Assembly (NCBI GenBank): GCA_003427395.1
Contig: BFEA01000025.1
Location: 2,265,443-2,287,223, forward strand
Direction: 5' to 3'
Source of the DNA: Chara braunii
Lineage: Eukaryota > Streptophyta > Charophyceae > Charales > Characeae
DNA length: 21,781 nt
A program made the position numbers and the translations under genes. This document shows, in pieces, positions 7,779 to 18,251 of this stretch (the stretch's first letter is position 1; each line of letters begins with the position of its first letter). The notes under the pieces are model-generated. The model was not told where the DNA came from, ran no database searches, and saw nothing but the letters and a program-made list of their open reading frames with translations.

Positions 7779-9281
7779 AGTTGCAAATTTTTGTTGAGTG
7801 GAACGGTTCTCGGAGTCCGCCAACGAATGGTGGGATGGCCTTGTGGAAGGGGCCTTGTTACTTACTTGGACGATGGATATTATGAGGCGTAGAACTCATG
7901 CACTGCTGAGTAAAGTGCCACACATGCTCGAAGGCGGTCGTTCCTTGGCTGGAGAGGTGTTGTGAAGACCGAGGCTGGGAGGAATTCTGATAGACAACGT
8001 GGGTTTGGAACATTTTGGGGAACCAGAAGATCCAAAGTGCCTGTGCTCACTGCCGCTGTGAGTTTGGCGAAGACGAGGATCCACGGACACGTATTGACTG
8101 TTGTTAGCGGTGAGGACTTTGCGTAATGTGGCATGTAACGTCGCCGTCGGCTGTTGCTAAGAAACATGGGAGGAGTCTGTCGGACTCGCAGATGCTAAAT
8201 GTCGCTGCGTTGAATAGTTCTGCGAGTTTGGCAACGACTGCTCATCCGAAGTCGGATGGTAGCGTCGTTCCCAACCGTCGGCCTATCACGAGGTGTTGAA
8301 CCCGTGTGGCGTTGAGAAAAAGATTTGCACATGATCCACATCCGGCTCGCCCTGGCCGTACGGCAATTGTGTTGTGTGAGGCTGGGATCCATTGTCATTT
8401 TGATGATCGACAATATATTGGGAACCCATCGCAGCGGAGTTCGTACGTTGACTACCACAGCAAGTTTTCTGACGCATAGTATCCAATCCAAAGCATCGAA
8501 TGGAGTACAAGGCGCGGCAAGCTGCGGCGATTCCTTGTCTCCAACGTTGTTTTTGGAACCGTCATATTTGCGTTCGTAGCAGTCCGAGGAAAGTGACAAG
8601 TACGAGGGGTGAGAATTATCCCGCTTGAAGTTTTGTAGGTGGGGGGAAGGGTGCACCGGGCTCAGAATGCTCCGATGTGTGCAGTGGACGGTTGGGTGGA
8701 CAATGCCTGGTTGAGGGTATTTGTGTATGGGTTATGGAATTGACATTGTTTGTGCGTTGTGGAAGAAGACAACTTGGCAGCATCTGGCCGACTAAGTCGA
8801 GCGTGTACATGGAGTTCGGTTGACTGACATTCGATGTGAGCGATGTGGATGCGGAAACCTTAGGTTGTGTGTTGTGTGGCAAAATGAGGATGCGGTTAGT
8901 GCGTGTGAGAATTTGAGTCTCGGCTGTATTGCAGTGCTCACGTGAAGGCGGAAGTTGGTCTTGTGTTTCTTGCACGGTCAGAGTTTTATGTGGATCGACG
9001 TGGTGTTCAACAAACCCCAAGAAGAGGCAGGGCGGAGAAGAGGAAGAAACCAGGATGCGTTGGGAAACCGAGTCATTTTCAAATATGGCCGCAGTTGGAA
9101 TGTGTTCGAGGCATAGATAGATCATTGTCAGGTGTTGTGGCCCTTGTTGAAGCCTGCAAGTCGAAACGATGAGTGACAATGTCATTTCAAGAGTCGGTAT
9201 TCATCATACGAGCAACGGCCTGATCGATAGTCAACGCGAGAGTGCATGAACAAAGAAGCCACAGAGCAAATTTGTGAAAGT
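7779..9281. other. Unassigned 1.5 kb between the hairpin array and the Helitron
   Basis: No frame here resembles a family I know. Minus-strand frames of 153 codons (8195-8656) and 189 codons (8616-9185) are the longest, but both have Ser/Thr/Pro-rich compositions, overlap plus-strand frames and lack motifs. The stretch could be the non-coding 3' portion of the Helitron (whose sense strand is minus), captured host sequence inside it, or ordinary intergenic DNA. Confidence 0.4.
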
Positions 9282-9365
9282 GTGTCGAGGTGGGATGTGC
9301 GCCTTCATGATAGGGAGACATAGCATTCATAGAGAGATCAGAAGGCGTGCATCCCACCTCCACAC
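9282..9365. repeat. Inverted repeat, 25-bp arms, 34-nt loop
   Basis: The left arm at 9282-9306 (starting GTGTCGAGGTGGG) pairs with the right arm at 9341-9365 (ending CCCACCTCCACAC) with three mismatches over 25 positions. It lies 145 bp beyond the last codon of the Helitron helicase on the sense strand. Helitrons end in a short hairpin just before a CTRR terminus, but this one is longer than usual and I see no CTRR at the expected spacing, so it is recorded as a foldback only. Confidence 0.85.
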
Positions 9366-9440
9366 ACTCTAATCCTAGCTGGGCAATTCCTGCGGTACGT
9401 ACGAAACAAGAAGAACAACAGCACGGGGAAGAACATGTTT

Positions 9441-9565
9441 CCAATGGGGAACACATGAGAGGTAACGCCAAAATATCAGACAAAGCAAAGGAGCACAAAG
9501 GACACTATGTCAACAACTCTTGATACCAAATTTGGGAACGTGACCTCTCATGTGATCCCCGTTGG
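9441..9565. repeat. Second inverted repeat, 27-bp arms
   Basis: The left arm at 9441-9467 (starting CCAATGGGGAACACATGAG) pairs with the right arm at 9539-9565 (containing CTCTCATGTGATCCCC) with three mismatches, separated by 71 nt. The right arm overlaps the last codons of the degenerate helicase frame, so one arm may derive from an inverted duplication of the end of that gene. Confidence 0.8.
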
Positions 9566-11020
9566 TAACGTGACCTATCACTGACCTAGCGTTTTTAGTC
9601 ATCATCGAAGCATCAGGCAACGCAACCCTGATGTCATAAGGGGGCCCAACACACGACATTGCAACATAAAGTTGGCCATGACCAAAAACAGGGTTTTGAA
9701 GCAAGACCCTAGCCTTGGAAACTGTTTGCCTTTGAGATTTGTTGGATTTGTTGATCGTGATCCCCAAAGCACCTTGACTGAGAATTGACGTCATTGTCAT
9801 ATGAATCCAATCGATGCATCAGATACGAGGTTTAGGTGCGGAGTGACAGTAATCTTCTTGGTAGGGAGGATTGTTGCCTCGACCAATTTGTCATTTACCA
9901 TCTTGTTAACAATGAGTCGTGTGACATTGCACATGCCCATTCCGGGAGATACGATGCGCAGCAACATAATAGGTATTAGGTATCCCTTTTTTTATCCTGA
10001 GTTTGAAAGGCAGAAATCAGAAGGGTTCCAAGTCATTGAGGTATTCAAGAGGCACATCTAACCCCAGTGAGTCTGCGGGCGTATCATTGACCAGTTGCAA
10101 CACAGTGGTGTCTCCAGGTATATAGAGTCAAGAGTAAGTTCATTGATGTAGTTTGCACTGTCAGTTATGGGACAAAGACTCACAAAGTATGAAGCGACTG
10201 GAGAGGTAGTCCATGTCCCCCAGGTGCTCAACCAAATCTGGGAAAGTCTGGTCAATGACATCAGCAACAGGCGCATCCGTACAGATCTTGTGCGAGAGTT
10301 CAACAATCTCAAAAATCGCAGGGGTCGACGATTCGGTGGTGTTTCTCATTACCTACTCGGAGAAGGAAGTCAGCAAACTGTCGGGAAACCGCATCATTGC
10401 GACAATGGAGAACCCTCATGTTCTCCTCAAGCCTGTGGGTATGGAAGTACTGCCAAAGAGGAAAGGCCTTAACGCAGGCATTGATTTTGTTGAGCTCGAC
10501 TACCACGTTCGGCAATTGGGAAGACCTGTCTGAAATCACATGCCAAAAGGATCACCTTTCCTCCAAAAGGTCGGTCAAAGTTGCAGAGATCGCGCAAGGT
10601 AATGTCGAGCACCTCCAAATGAAATTTGGGCACCTCATCATCCCAGACTATGAGTGATGTTTACCTTATAAACGCTGCCAGTTTACTTTGTTTCGGAATC
10701 ACGAATGACTTTTTATCATCTTTAGTGAGAGAGGCACAAAATCTTGAATGAAATGTTAGACCCCCCGGAAGCAGCAGGGAGGCAAAACCACTGGAAGCTA
10801 CTGCAAGACCAACGCATCCTTGATGACGGCGAACACTTGCAAGAATTGTGTTAATGCAAAATGTCTTACCCGTACCTGCAGGCACATCAACGAAAACACA
10901 AAGAGGAGTTTTTTTTAGGACAGCATCTACAACTCCCTTGACGAGCACATACTGCGAGGGGCACAACAGAGACGCATTAGTTTCCCAAACACGGTTAAGC
11001 TCATCCTTGTCATATGCCAA
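9510..11020 (-). pseudogene. Helitron Pif1-like helicase domain, degraded
   Basis: The helicase unwinds DNA during rolling-circle transposition. Walker A is FVDVPAGTGKTF at about 10894-10859, followed by AVASSGFASLLLPGG and a THSRF-like THFHSRF/LTFHSRF block. After a frame change, Walker B reads IVWDDEVPKFH near 10645 with DITLRDL and PFGGKVILLA downstream. Next come CDFRQVFPIAERGSRA (motif III), ENMRVLHCRND (about 10420) and FADFLLRVGNE, then a GMCNVTRLIV block near 9925. The last frame (9800-9510) has ITINKSNKSQRQTV and NPVFGHGQLYVAMSCV, the motif VI region. Changes at usually invariant sites (SQGQT read as SQRQT, SRV read as SCV) add to the stops and frameshifts as signs of decay. Confidence 0.88.
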
Positions 11021-11075
11021 ATCTTTTCGGATCAGTTATGGCCGACCCTAAAACCAGAGACGACTGCGGAGCTGC

Positions 11076-11640
11076 TTAGCTTAATGAAAAGTTATCATGT
11101 CTGGGAACGACAATCCAGCAGCAGCCATGTTTGTTTTTCATGGTCATCAACCAAGTCAGCATCAATGTCAAGACGTGCAAGCACTTGCAAGACTGCAGGA
11201 AGAGCATCAGATGGGGTAGCTTCCTAACATAGTCTTCATACAAAGTATTCCAGTACTTAAAAAACAGAAACATAGGATCAGCAAGCATCTCATATGGCAG
11301 AAGCATGGCACAAACTTGACGAATTTGGAAGGGCATGTAATTGCTTGCAGCAACGCTCATGTCTCTGTAATATTCTTTGTCACTGTAAAACAGGTGCAAA
11401 TGTAGTTTAAACCTCACGGAATGTTTGATAGGTTATATTACCAAGTGTTCTCAAGAATCTCAACTCGTCAAACAAAGATGCCCCAAGAGAATGCTCATGG
11501 CGCAGGTAGTAAAAATCATCCTCTGCAATAAACAAATTGATTGCGTAAGCGGAAAATTTTGGGGAATGCGGCCGCCTTCCCTGTTTCCTTGCGAGGCTTC
11601 CAATTTTTTTGTTTTTTGTGCCACACATGTGTATCTGTAA
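11076..11640 (-). pseudogene. Helitron linker between Rep and helicase, degraded
   Basis: Two adjoining frames encode the conserved segment between the two catalytic domains. At 11628-11407 are WKPRKQ-like basic residues, then ASLFDELRFLRT and YQTFREV. A frame change follows, and at 11417-11076 come YYRDMSVAA, QIRQVCAMLLPYEMLADP and a YEDYV segment. These match the order of the family's FEDLRT, TFREA, IRQLFAxLL and SEDY blocks. There are no catalytic residues here. Confidence 0.75.
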
Positions 11641-13110
11641 TCTTCGGGTACTGAGGATAGTGTTATGAACCAGATGTCCTCGACTCCTTATTTAGATCAA
11701 TCCACACTGTCAGATTTGTACATGGCGGTACATTTTTTGTTGCCTTGACTCCGTCCCCCTCTTTGAAACAAACCGGCTCCTCACCTTGCAGATGAACAAA
11801 GAGTCGTTCGACTGGTGACCACTATCGTGTTATGAGGGATTCAAATATGCGTCAGCAAGCTTCACTTGCTCCCACGCATCACATATCACGGTATTTCTTA
11901 ATTTCGTTTGGTAATTGATGTGGGCACAACTCTACAACTATCACTCTGTCAGAGTCCTTCATAACATATTTATACAAATATATTGCAGGTCAGGATGTTC
12001 ACACAGTGCTCGACATTTATATCGCAGTTAAAACGGTGTAGAAGTTGTGCACTATACGGAACCACATGTCCGCTATATTGGTTATGTTGTCGCCACTTAA
12101 GGACCAGCCACCCGATCTTGGAGCTCTTCGTCTATATAGAGGGTAACCTTGCTTTTGCTAGGATGTTGTGCAGTCAGTAAAATTTAATGCCTTTGGGAAA
12201 TGTTTAGTACACCGATGTTTTTTTTTGCAAACTATAGAAGGTTTCTACAGGCCACAAATATTGTGAATCGTGAATTTGAAAACTTTCTCCGTCAAGATTC
12301 ATCAGAAGGAATCTCCGCAGATGTGAACCCGTCAACACCTGCTGGAGTGTTGATTTCATCAGGTATGTGGGCATGAGGAAGGCCGAATTTTTTAAATGTC
12401 ATATTGTAAAACAAAACAAAGCAGTCGGTCTTCCCAAAATTTGCTCATCTTTAATTTCGAGGATCAATTGATAAAGGTGGTCTTTGAAGAAGCGTGTCAA
12501 ATTGTCAATAAGTCAGGCCTGTTGGATGCCGACTAGCCGGGAAACATAGCATCTTTAATCTCTGGCCAATTCGTATTGTAAGTGACAGTGACGAAGAGGT
12601 CTGGCTTACCAAACTTTTTAACGACAGCCCTTGCATCATACTACTTCTCTGTCATATATCGTGGCCTGCCAGTAAAAGTGGAGGTCAACACGACTTTGGC
12701 CCCCACTCCACTTGCATGTTCATTGTCTCCCACAAACTCCTTGTAATGCTTTGCACGGAGCATGTACTGTTTTTTTTCCAAGAAGCCCAACCTGCAGGAT
12801 TCTATCTTAGCGAAAGCCATGCAACAATATTCTTAGAAGAGCCTCGTGCCACAGAGAAGACTTATCCGTTCTTCAACCCTCTCATGCAAATGAAATGCAT
12901 AAAACTCAATGGAGCACAAATTTGTAACATATCGGTTTGCTTTTTCGGGGTGATTTTAACAAGTTTTTAGCTGGTTCTTAAGTCTCTATGGAGTAATCTT
13001 ATTGGGCTAACCTTTTTTGGGGTCTGGATGTTTACACCAACGTCCTCTCCTTTTGGGGAAGAGGAGGACGTAGTGCAGAGGGCCATACCCTATGTCGTCA
13101 TCCCTGTAAT
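11640..13110 (-). pseudogene. Helitron Rep (HUH endonuclease) region, degraded
   Basis: Rep nicks and joins DNA during rolling-circle transposition. From 13091 downward I read GYGPLHYVLLFPKGED (the LLFP block). At about 12957-12600 come EFYAFHLHER, MAFAKIESCRLGFL, TSTFTGRPRYM and FGKPDLFVTVTYNTNWPEI, the hallmark of the Helitron-like N domain. Around 12383-12363 is GLPHAHI with the two metal-binding His of the HUH motif, followed by VDGFTSAEIPSDES. Near 12210-12130 are CTKHFPKALN and GYPLYRRR, then VVPYSAQLLHRF and, at about 11985-11950, YLYKYVMKDSDR with the Tyr pair of the catalytic motif. Frames change at least three times and in-frame stops are frequent. Confidence 0.88.
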
Positions 13111-13640
13111 TTTCGAAGGGGAAGGGTGAGTTACGACCCCTTCAAAAATTAAAGGGATGACAACAAAGAGTATGATCCCGTGTTGTGCCAGACTCGCCGG
13201 AATGGCGGTCCGTCGGGATGGAGGAGGGTTGACGAAGGAGGAGGTAGACATGGAGCTGGAAGGCACAGCGCAGCTCGAACGCAAACTCAACACGCACGTA
13301 CTCCAAGATGTGCAAAAGTGAAGAATGACGAAATACAGATTGCAGCTGGGGTATACCCCCAGCGGACTGACTGCACTGGACTGGACTGGTCTAATACCGA
13401 CAGTGGTACCGGGCAGGACTGGACTGGACTGAAAACAGTACACGGCCTGTGGGGTCGGGCCACGACCTGGTCCCACAGACCGAACTGGCAAATAGTCGAA
13501 TAGGCGCTGGTTGTAGGTTGGGGCAGATAGAGGCTCATTGCACGATCCTCAAACTTGTAATGCATCACAGGAGCCATAAACACGCTATCCGCAAAAGCAG
13601 CGAAACTCTGCAATAAAAAAAATTGAGAAATCTAGGATGC
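13111..13640. other. Unassigned spacer between Helitron and chromovirus
   Basis: A minus-strand frame of 133 codons (13090-13491) is open but Ser/Pro/Val-rich and unrecognised, and a 107-codon plus-strand frame overlaps it. Short repeats GGACTGGACTGG occur at about 13377 and 13417. The word order before 13110 suggests that the Helitron may continue some way into this region. No terminus of either element can be fixed. Confidence 0.4.
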
Positions 13641-14359
13641 GAAGCAAGCTCCATACGGAGTCCACGCGATGCAGTCTAAGCTACATAATGTCAAATGAAA
13701 AGTAAATGTCTGGTATACACATCCTAACTAACGGCAGAAAATGAAATGTAGCATGATACAATCCTAAAGTCCTTGAGTGTTGAAAGGAAAAAGAGCAATA
13801 TGTCATAAAATAATGTGATGCCGCGGAACCACTAAGAGTGGGATGGTCTCAGAGGGGGTGAGTGCAGCCTAAAAATCAAAACTCCTTAGGGCAGTTACAC
13901 ACGAAGGTGGGATAGGTCATCAGGCTCAAGGTGAGAGAGTGGTAGCGAAACAAAACTAATGACCCTAACAGATAGACCATCAGGGCGGGTAATGTTCGAC
14001 AAAAGGGGTGACACGATGCGGGTTCGGCCATGAAAAGAGGAGTCTGGAATAGAGTGGAGATATACCTAACCGAAGGCATGCAAGAGCCGACACTAGGGTG
14101 ATGAGGGCAGTGGGTAAGAGAAACATGCACACAACTCACCGACTGGGGAGGGAGCTAGATCTGGGAGCAGGGAAGCCAAGATAACGCTACGGTCTCAATG
14201 CCTATGCGATACCAAGGAAGAGTCAAACTCAAAGAGACTCAGCTAAGTGAGAACCATCATGCAACAATGCAAGGGAATGTACAGGGTAGGGTGGTAGCGT
14301 GAAGTAGTCACGTCCAAAGTAGCTGAAGCCGATAAGGTAGCTGAAGTCGTTGAGGTGGT
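13641..14359. other. Probable 3' non-coding region of the chromovirus
   Basis: This lies 3' of the chromodomain on the minus (sense) strand and holds no supported gene. It would be expected to contain the polypurine tract and the 3' LTR. I compared it by eye with the leader region at 21181-21781 and found no shared block, so either the 5' LTR lies beyond the window or the 3' LTR is missing or diverged. Confidence 0.4.
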
Positions 14360-14469
14360 CAATGACGTCGATGAGGTTGGAGTCGAGTCGATGTCGAAGT
14401 AGAGCCGCAAAACGCTAACATCCTGAAGAAGCTGATAATGGAGTACCTGATGGTGTGAGTCAGTAGGGA

Positions 14470-14983
14470 GAAGTGGGTGATCAGAGTGTCAGTCATCGAG
14501 ACGCCGAGGGTGTCGACGAGTGCACTGTGGACGTGCGGAGGTGTCCGTCTGTTGTTGAAAAACGGCCTCAAAGGGAGTGTACTCGTCCTAAGCAATCTCC
14601 TCAGCGGAAGGAGGAGGAAAATGGTCAGTCATCTGAGTAGGAGCAGATATCTCAGCACGACGAGCACGATCATATACACGCATCAACATCCGGGCATGTT
14701 GCAAGTGCTCGAGGGGCTCCTAAGTAGCCTCCTCATCAGGATAGCCCTTCCAATGCACAAGGTACGCGATGCGTGGAAGGGTGTCATCGGTAACTCGACG
14801 AGATACGATGTCGAAAATGACGAACTCCTCGTGACCGTCCACCATGATAGGTGGAGGGCGCTTATAAGGATGTCCGACGAAGCACTTGGACGGTCTGCGA
14901 TAAGGACGCAGCAAGGAGACGTGGTAAACATCGTGTACGCGAGTCTCTCAAAGGTAATCAGGTAGCTTCACATGGAAGTTCAC
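14470..14983 (-). pseudogene. Chromodomain at the C-terminus of the integrase
   Basis: A frame downstream of the integrase encodes a segment ending in HVSLLRPYRRPSKC (VHHVFHVSLLRPY-type block), then EFVIFDIVSRRV and YLVHWKGYPDEEAT, the typical chromodomain core. The next codon is TAG (14720-14722) where the family has Trp, after which the frame reads EPLEHL and RRAEISAP. Chromodomains of this class are thought to steer integration to particular chromatin. The stop is consistent with a TGG to TAG transition and would remove the last helix. Confidence 0.88.
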
Positions 14984-16060
14984 CTAACTAGCGGCAGTAT
15001 CAGAACCAACGCCCCGAAGGATGCGGCATGGACCGAAGAAGCGACGTCGGAACTTGCGAAGTGTATGCGTATCGAGCTGCAAAAGACGTGCTTCGACGAG
15101 CACATCGCCACTGACTTTGAATGGATGATCCATTCGTGATCGGTTTGCTCGTGCGGTCATGCAAGTCTGGGAGTCGACTAGACTCTCGTGTGCGCGCTTC
15201 ATAATCGTCACAATGTGGACGATCCAGTCGTCAAGCGCAGGACAAGGAGTGTCTGGGCGCAACCACGATGGACGTAGGAAGTCTGCGGGTATGCGAGGGT
15301 GGTAGCCGAGGTCGCAATAGAATGGCAACATCCCCGTGGTTGGCGAAACGGCGTGGTTATACGCAATCTCCGCGTGGGCTAAGTGTAAGTCTCACTGTCG
15401 GTCATCCCAAATAAACTTTCAGAGGATATTACCGAGAGTCTTATTGGTGACCTCATTTTGTCCATCTGTTTGAAGGTGGTAAGACGATGAGAAGCGGAGC
15501 TGGGATCCGTACACCTCGTGTAGGCGTCGCCAGAATGTGCTGGTAAAGTACAGGTCACGGTCAGAGATGATGCTCTGAGGTAAGCCGTGATCTCTCACGA
15601 CTCAGTCGAAGACGATGTCAACGACCTCACGAGCGCTAATGTGATAGCGGCACGTAACAAAACGTGCACGCTTCGTGAATCGATCGACGACGACCGATAT
15701 AGCATCATGACCACGCTCAGTGGGTGGAAGAAGGGGACCCATGAAATCCATCGAGATGGAATGTGAAGGACCCTCAGGTATGGGTAGGGGTTGAAGTAAC
15801 CTATACGGAAGGTGGTTTCGCATTGTTCACCTCCTGGCAAGTAGGACACTCTTGGATGTAGGCTTTGACAAAGTCCTTGGACTTCGGTCAGACGTATAGG
15901 CGGCAAACACGAGCCAACGTCTTTTGGAAGCCCACATAACCGGCAGTTGGAACTCTACTACAGCCTGGACGGGGAGCTGTCCGGTGGAGGGAACGCAGAT
16001 ACATGGTTCTAGCTGACCAAAAATGTCATTCAAGTACACAAGACCGTTCTCCCCGAAGGA
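14984..16060 (-). pseudogene. Integrase of the chromovirus, broken by stops
   Basis: The N-terminal zinc-binding region is at about 15960-15820: AGYVGFQKTLARVCRL followed by a stop (TGA, 15888-15890) where Trp is expected, then ECPTCQEV with the two Cys; the His of the usual GH pair is Tyr here. The catalytic core follows: SMDFMGPLLPPTERGHDAI with the first Asp (about 15750), ISDRDLYFTSTFW with the second (about 15570), and YHLQTDGQNEVTNKTLG with the Glu (about 15460). A stop lies between the first and second acid and another after the third. The 3' frame (15331-14984) has AYNHAVSP, HPFKVSGDVLVEA and RRRFFGPCRIL, the GPY/F module. The DDE triad is retained despite the decay. Confidence 0.9.
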
Positions 16061-16159
16061 GTATATAGGAACGGTTTTGCCACTCCGCAGTGTCGCGTGG
16101 ATGACGCAATAATCCGGGCAGTGACGGTACTGAGTGCGATATGCGTCGATCACTGACTG

Positions 16160-16990
16160 ATCAACAGCAGTGATGGAGATGGCAGCAAGATGGAGGGAAT
16201 ATCTGATTGTGATCAGGACGGTGAGACAAGGTATCGGCAACGCGGTTCGTTTCACCCTTGATGGGTTGAGTGGTGAAACTGAACTCGGATAAATCACGCC
16301 ACCAGCGTGCCTGACGAGGGGAAAGCTTAGGCTTCGTGAGGAAAGGCTGGACAACTGAGTTGTCTGTGCGCACCATGACGGCCGCCCCGTGCAGATAATT
16401 ACACCAATGTCGGGTACCGTAAACTACTACGAGAACCTCACGTTCATCGGCAGAGTAGTTTATCTCGGCAGGCAGTAGCTGGCGGGAGTAGAAAACGGTC
16501 GGGCAATCTCCAGCACGAGCCTCGACAATCCCATCCTATACGATGGTCGAGGAGTAAGTAACGGGAGGACTGTCGGTGGAGGGAAGTGGTGGGAGGATAG
16601 GCGTTAGTCGAGAAGCAGTGTCAGCAGGAAGGGGGGGCAAAAGAAGGAACATGGGAATAAGGTGAATCCGGAGGAGATGGAAACACCTGAGAGAGTACAT
16701 CTCCTGATGCAAAATCTGACGCATCGGTGGTGACGATGAAGAAACGATCAAAATCGGGGAGGCGAAGAACCAGCGCACAAGTCACCACCTTCTTGAGGGC
16801 GCGAAAGGCGTCCTCGCAAAGGGGTGTCCAAAACCACAGCGGGTTCTTCCGGAGGCCGGAGGAGGGTGGAGGTATGGACGTAGGAACACCTAGCGTATCC
16901 CTAGATGAAATTACTATAGTAACTCGTGAAGCCGATGAAACTGCGAAGCTGCTTGGCAGATGTGGGGACGGGCCACTCTGCAATAACAAT
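16160..16990 (-). pseudogene. RNase H domain of the chromovirus polyprotein
   Basis: The first part (about 16850-16690) reads WTPLCEDAFRALKKV, LRLPDFDRFFIVTTDASD and SGDVLSQVF, with the first catalytic Asp in TDASD. The frame then changes; from about 16500 it continues with FYSRQLLPAEINYSADE, LVVVYGTRHWCNYLHG, VRTDNSVVQPF and LSPRQARWWRDLSEFSF, ending with RVADTLSHRPD near 16214. The stretch between the two parts (about 16690-16510) is Pro/Ser-rich and does not fit the family well; it may be a small insertion or local scrambling. Confidence 0.87.
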
Positions 16991-17960
16991 GATCTTCACG
17001 TCGTTCATGTGGAGACCCTTGTCAGACACATAGTGTCCTAGGAAGTTCACTTTGCTCTGGGCAAAGCGGCACTTACTAAGCTTGGCATAGAAGTCGTGCT
17101 TGCGTAAGCGTTGTAGGACATCGCAGAGGTGTCTGGGATGGTCTTCTAAGGTAGGACTGTAGACCAGGATGTCGTCCAGGTATACGAGAACTTATTCTTC
17201 AAGGATGTCCCTAAAGATGTCGTCCATCACCGTCTGGAAGGTGGAAGGTGCATTGGTGAGGCCGAATGGCATCACCGTGAACTCGTAGTGGTCGAAGCAC
17301 GACCGAAAGGCGGTCTTCGGCTGGTCCTCTGTGGTTATGCGGATTTGGTGGTAACCGCTACGAAGATCGATCTTCGTGAAGAAGCGGTTGTCTGCCATAC
17401 GGTCAAGGCGTATTTCGTTGATATCGAACGCCGACCGAAGGCAGGCACGAAGTGCAGCAAGACATGTTGGACACGAAAGAGAGACGCAAAGAAGTGGGCG
17501 TCCGGTTTCCTTCCTGTATTTATTATGGAGTAAATCAACCAAGGGTAGTGTTGCCGAAATGCGAGTGGAGAAGCACTTGGTCAAGCCGAGCAACAGGAGG
17601 CTCGCACCTCTGAGGCCGGCTCGGGGGATAAAAGTCGGAACGAATGAGGGTAACGAACTCGATTATGTAGTGGCTGAACGACATGATTCACGCAAGGAAT
17701 GGGATGGTTGTTAAGGCCGCGGTAATCAATTCAGAGGTGAAGAGTTCCGTCCACTTTGCGAGCAAAGAGGACGAGTGCACCCCAAGGGGAGTTACTGGGT
17801 TTAATGAAACCCAGTCGAAGGAGCTCCTTATGCTGACACTTGAGTTATGTCGCTTCTGGAATCGAGAGTCGGTAGGGTGTCTGATGGTGGACACAATAGT
17901 CAGGCACGAGCTGGATAAAATGCTCAACACCACGCATGGGAGGAATCCCGTTCTATGAGA
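16990..17960 (-). pseudogene. Reverse transcriptase of the chromovirus, with an internal insertion
   Basis: The entry region (about 17900-17700) reads [52 protein letters not shown], a stop, then IDYRGLNNH. The palm begins at about 17400: RMADNRFFTKIDLRSGYHQIRI (first catalytic Asp), then FTVMPFGLTNAPSTFQ (motif B), a stop at about 17192-17194, and VLVYLDDILVYSP with the YLDD box at about 17180. Between IDYRGLN and FFTKIDL there are about 310 bp where roughly 75-100 bp is usual, so some 0.2 kb of foreign or scrambled sequence lies there. The connection segment follows with FLGHYVSDKGLHMND and LRSFIGFTSYYSNFI. Confidence 0.9.
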
Positions 17961-18251
17961 AATACGGGGGCAAAACGTCGTGGTACTCTCAAATCAAATC
18001 GCGAACGGTGGGCTCTAAGTCGGTCGTGAACCACATGAGTTCCTCAACGTCTGCGTCAGCACGAGATGTATGGGTGAACTCGGCAATGAACGGCGTAGGA
18101 ATCTGGAATGTCGAGGGGGTATCCGCAGGCTGAGGGGTGGATGTAGAGATCGGAGCCGCGAAGATTGAGGAAGGGTCAGGGGGATCGGGCTCCAATGAAA
18201 TGAGCTCAACCTCGGTACAGAGTGAATCGTAGCAAAGAAGATTCATGACGT

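Larger units (their letters stand above)
9510..13110 (-). mobile_element. Helitron remnant (RepHel gene, rolling-circle transposon)
   Basis: Reading right to left, nearly all of the conserved blocks of a Helitron RepHel protein can be found in order over 3.6 kb: the N-terminal LLFP block, the HUH replication initiator with its tyrosine motif, and a Pif1-family helicase from motif I to motif VI. They are spread over several frames with many stops, so no functional protein is made. The span suits a RepHel protein of roughly 1,200 residues. The terminal TC and CTRR ends were not identified; the real element is probably longer on both sides. Domains are annotated separately. Confidence 0.9.

Noticed and set aside
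8195-9185. Two long minus-strand open frames (153 and 189 codons) as genes
   Set aside because: Low-complexity Ser/Thr/Pro composition, overlap with plus-strand frames of similar length, no motif, and no continuity with the Helitron helicase frame.
13041-13070. Small hairpin CGTCCTC...GAGGACG as a Helitron end
   Set aside because: It coincides with the codons of the conserved LLFP block of the Rep protein on the minus strand and is at the wrong end of the element for a 3' hairpin.
13090-13491. 133-codon minus-strand frame as a Helitron accessory gene
   Set aside because: Its 3' end overlaps the Rep LLFP block in a different frame and the translation is low-complexity with no recognisable domain.
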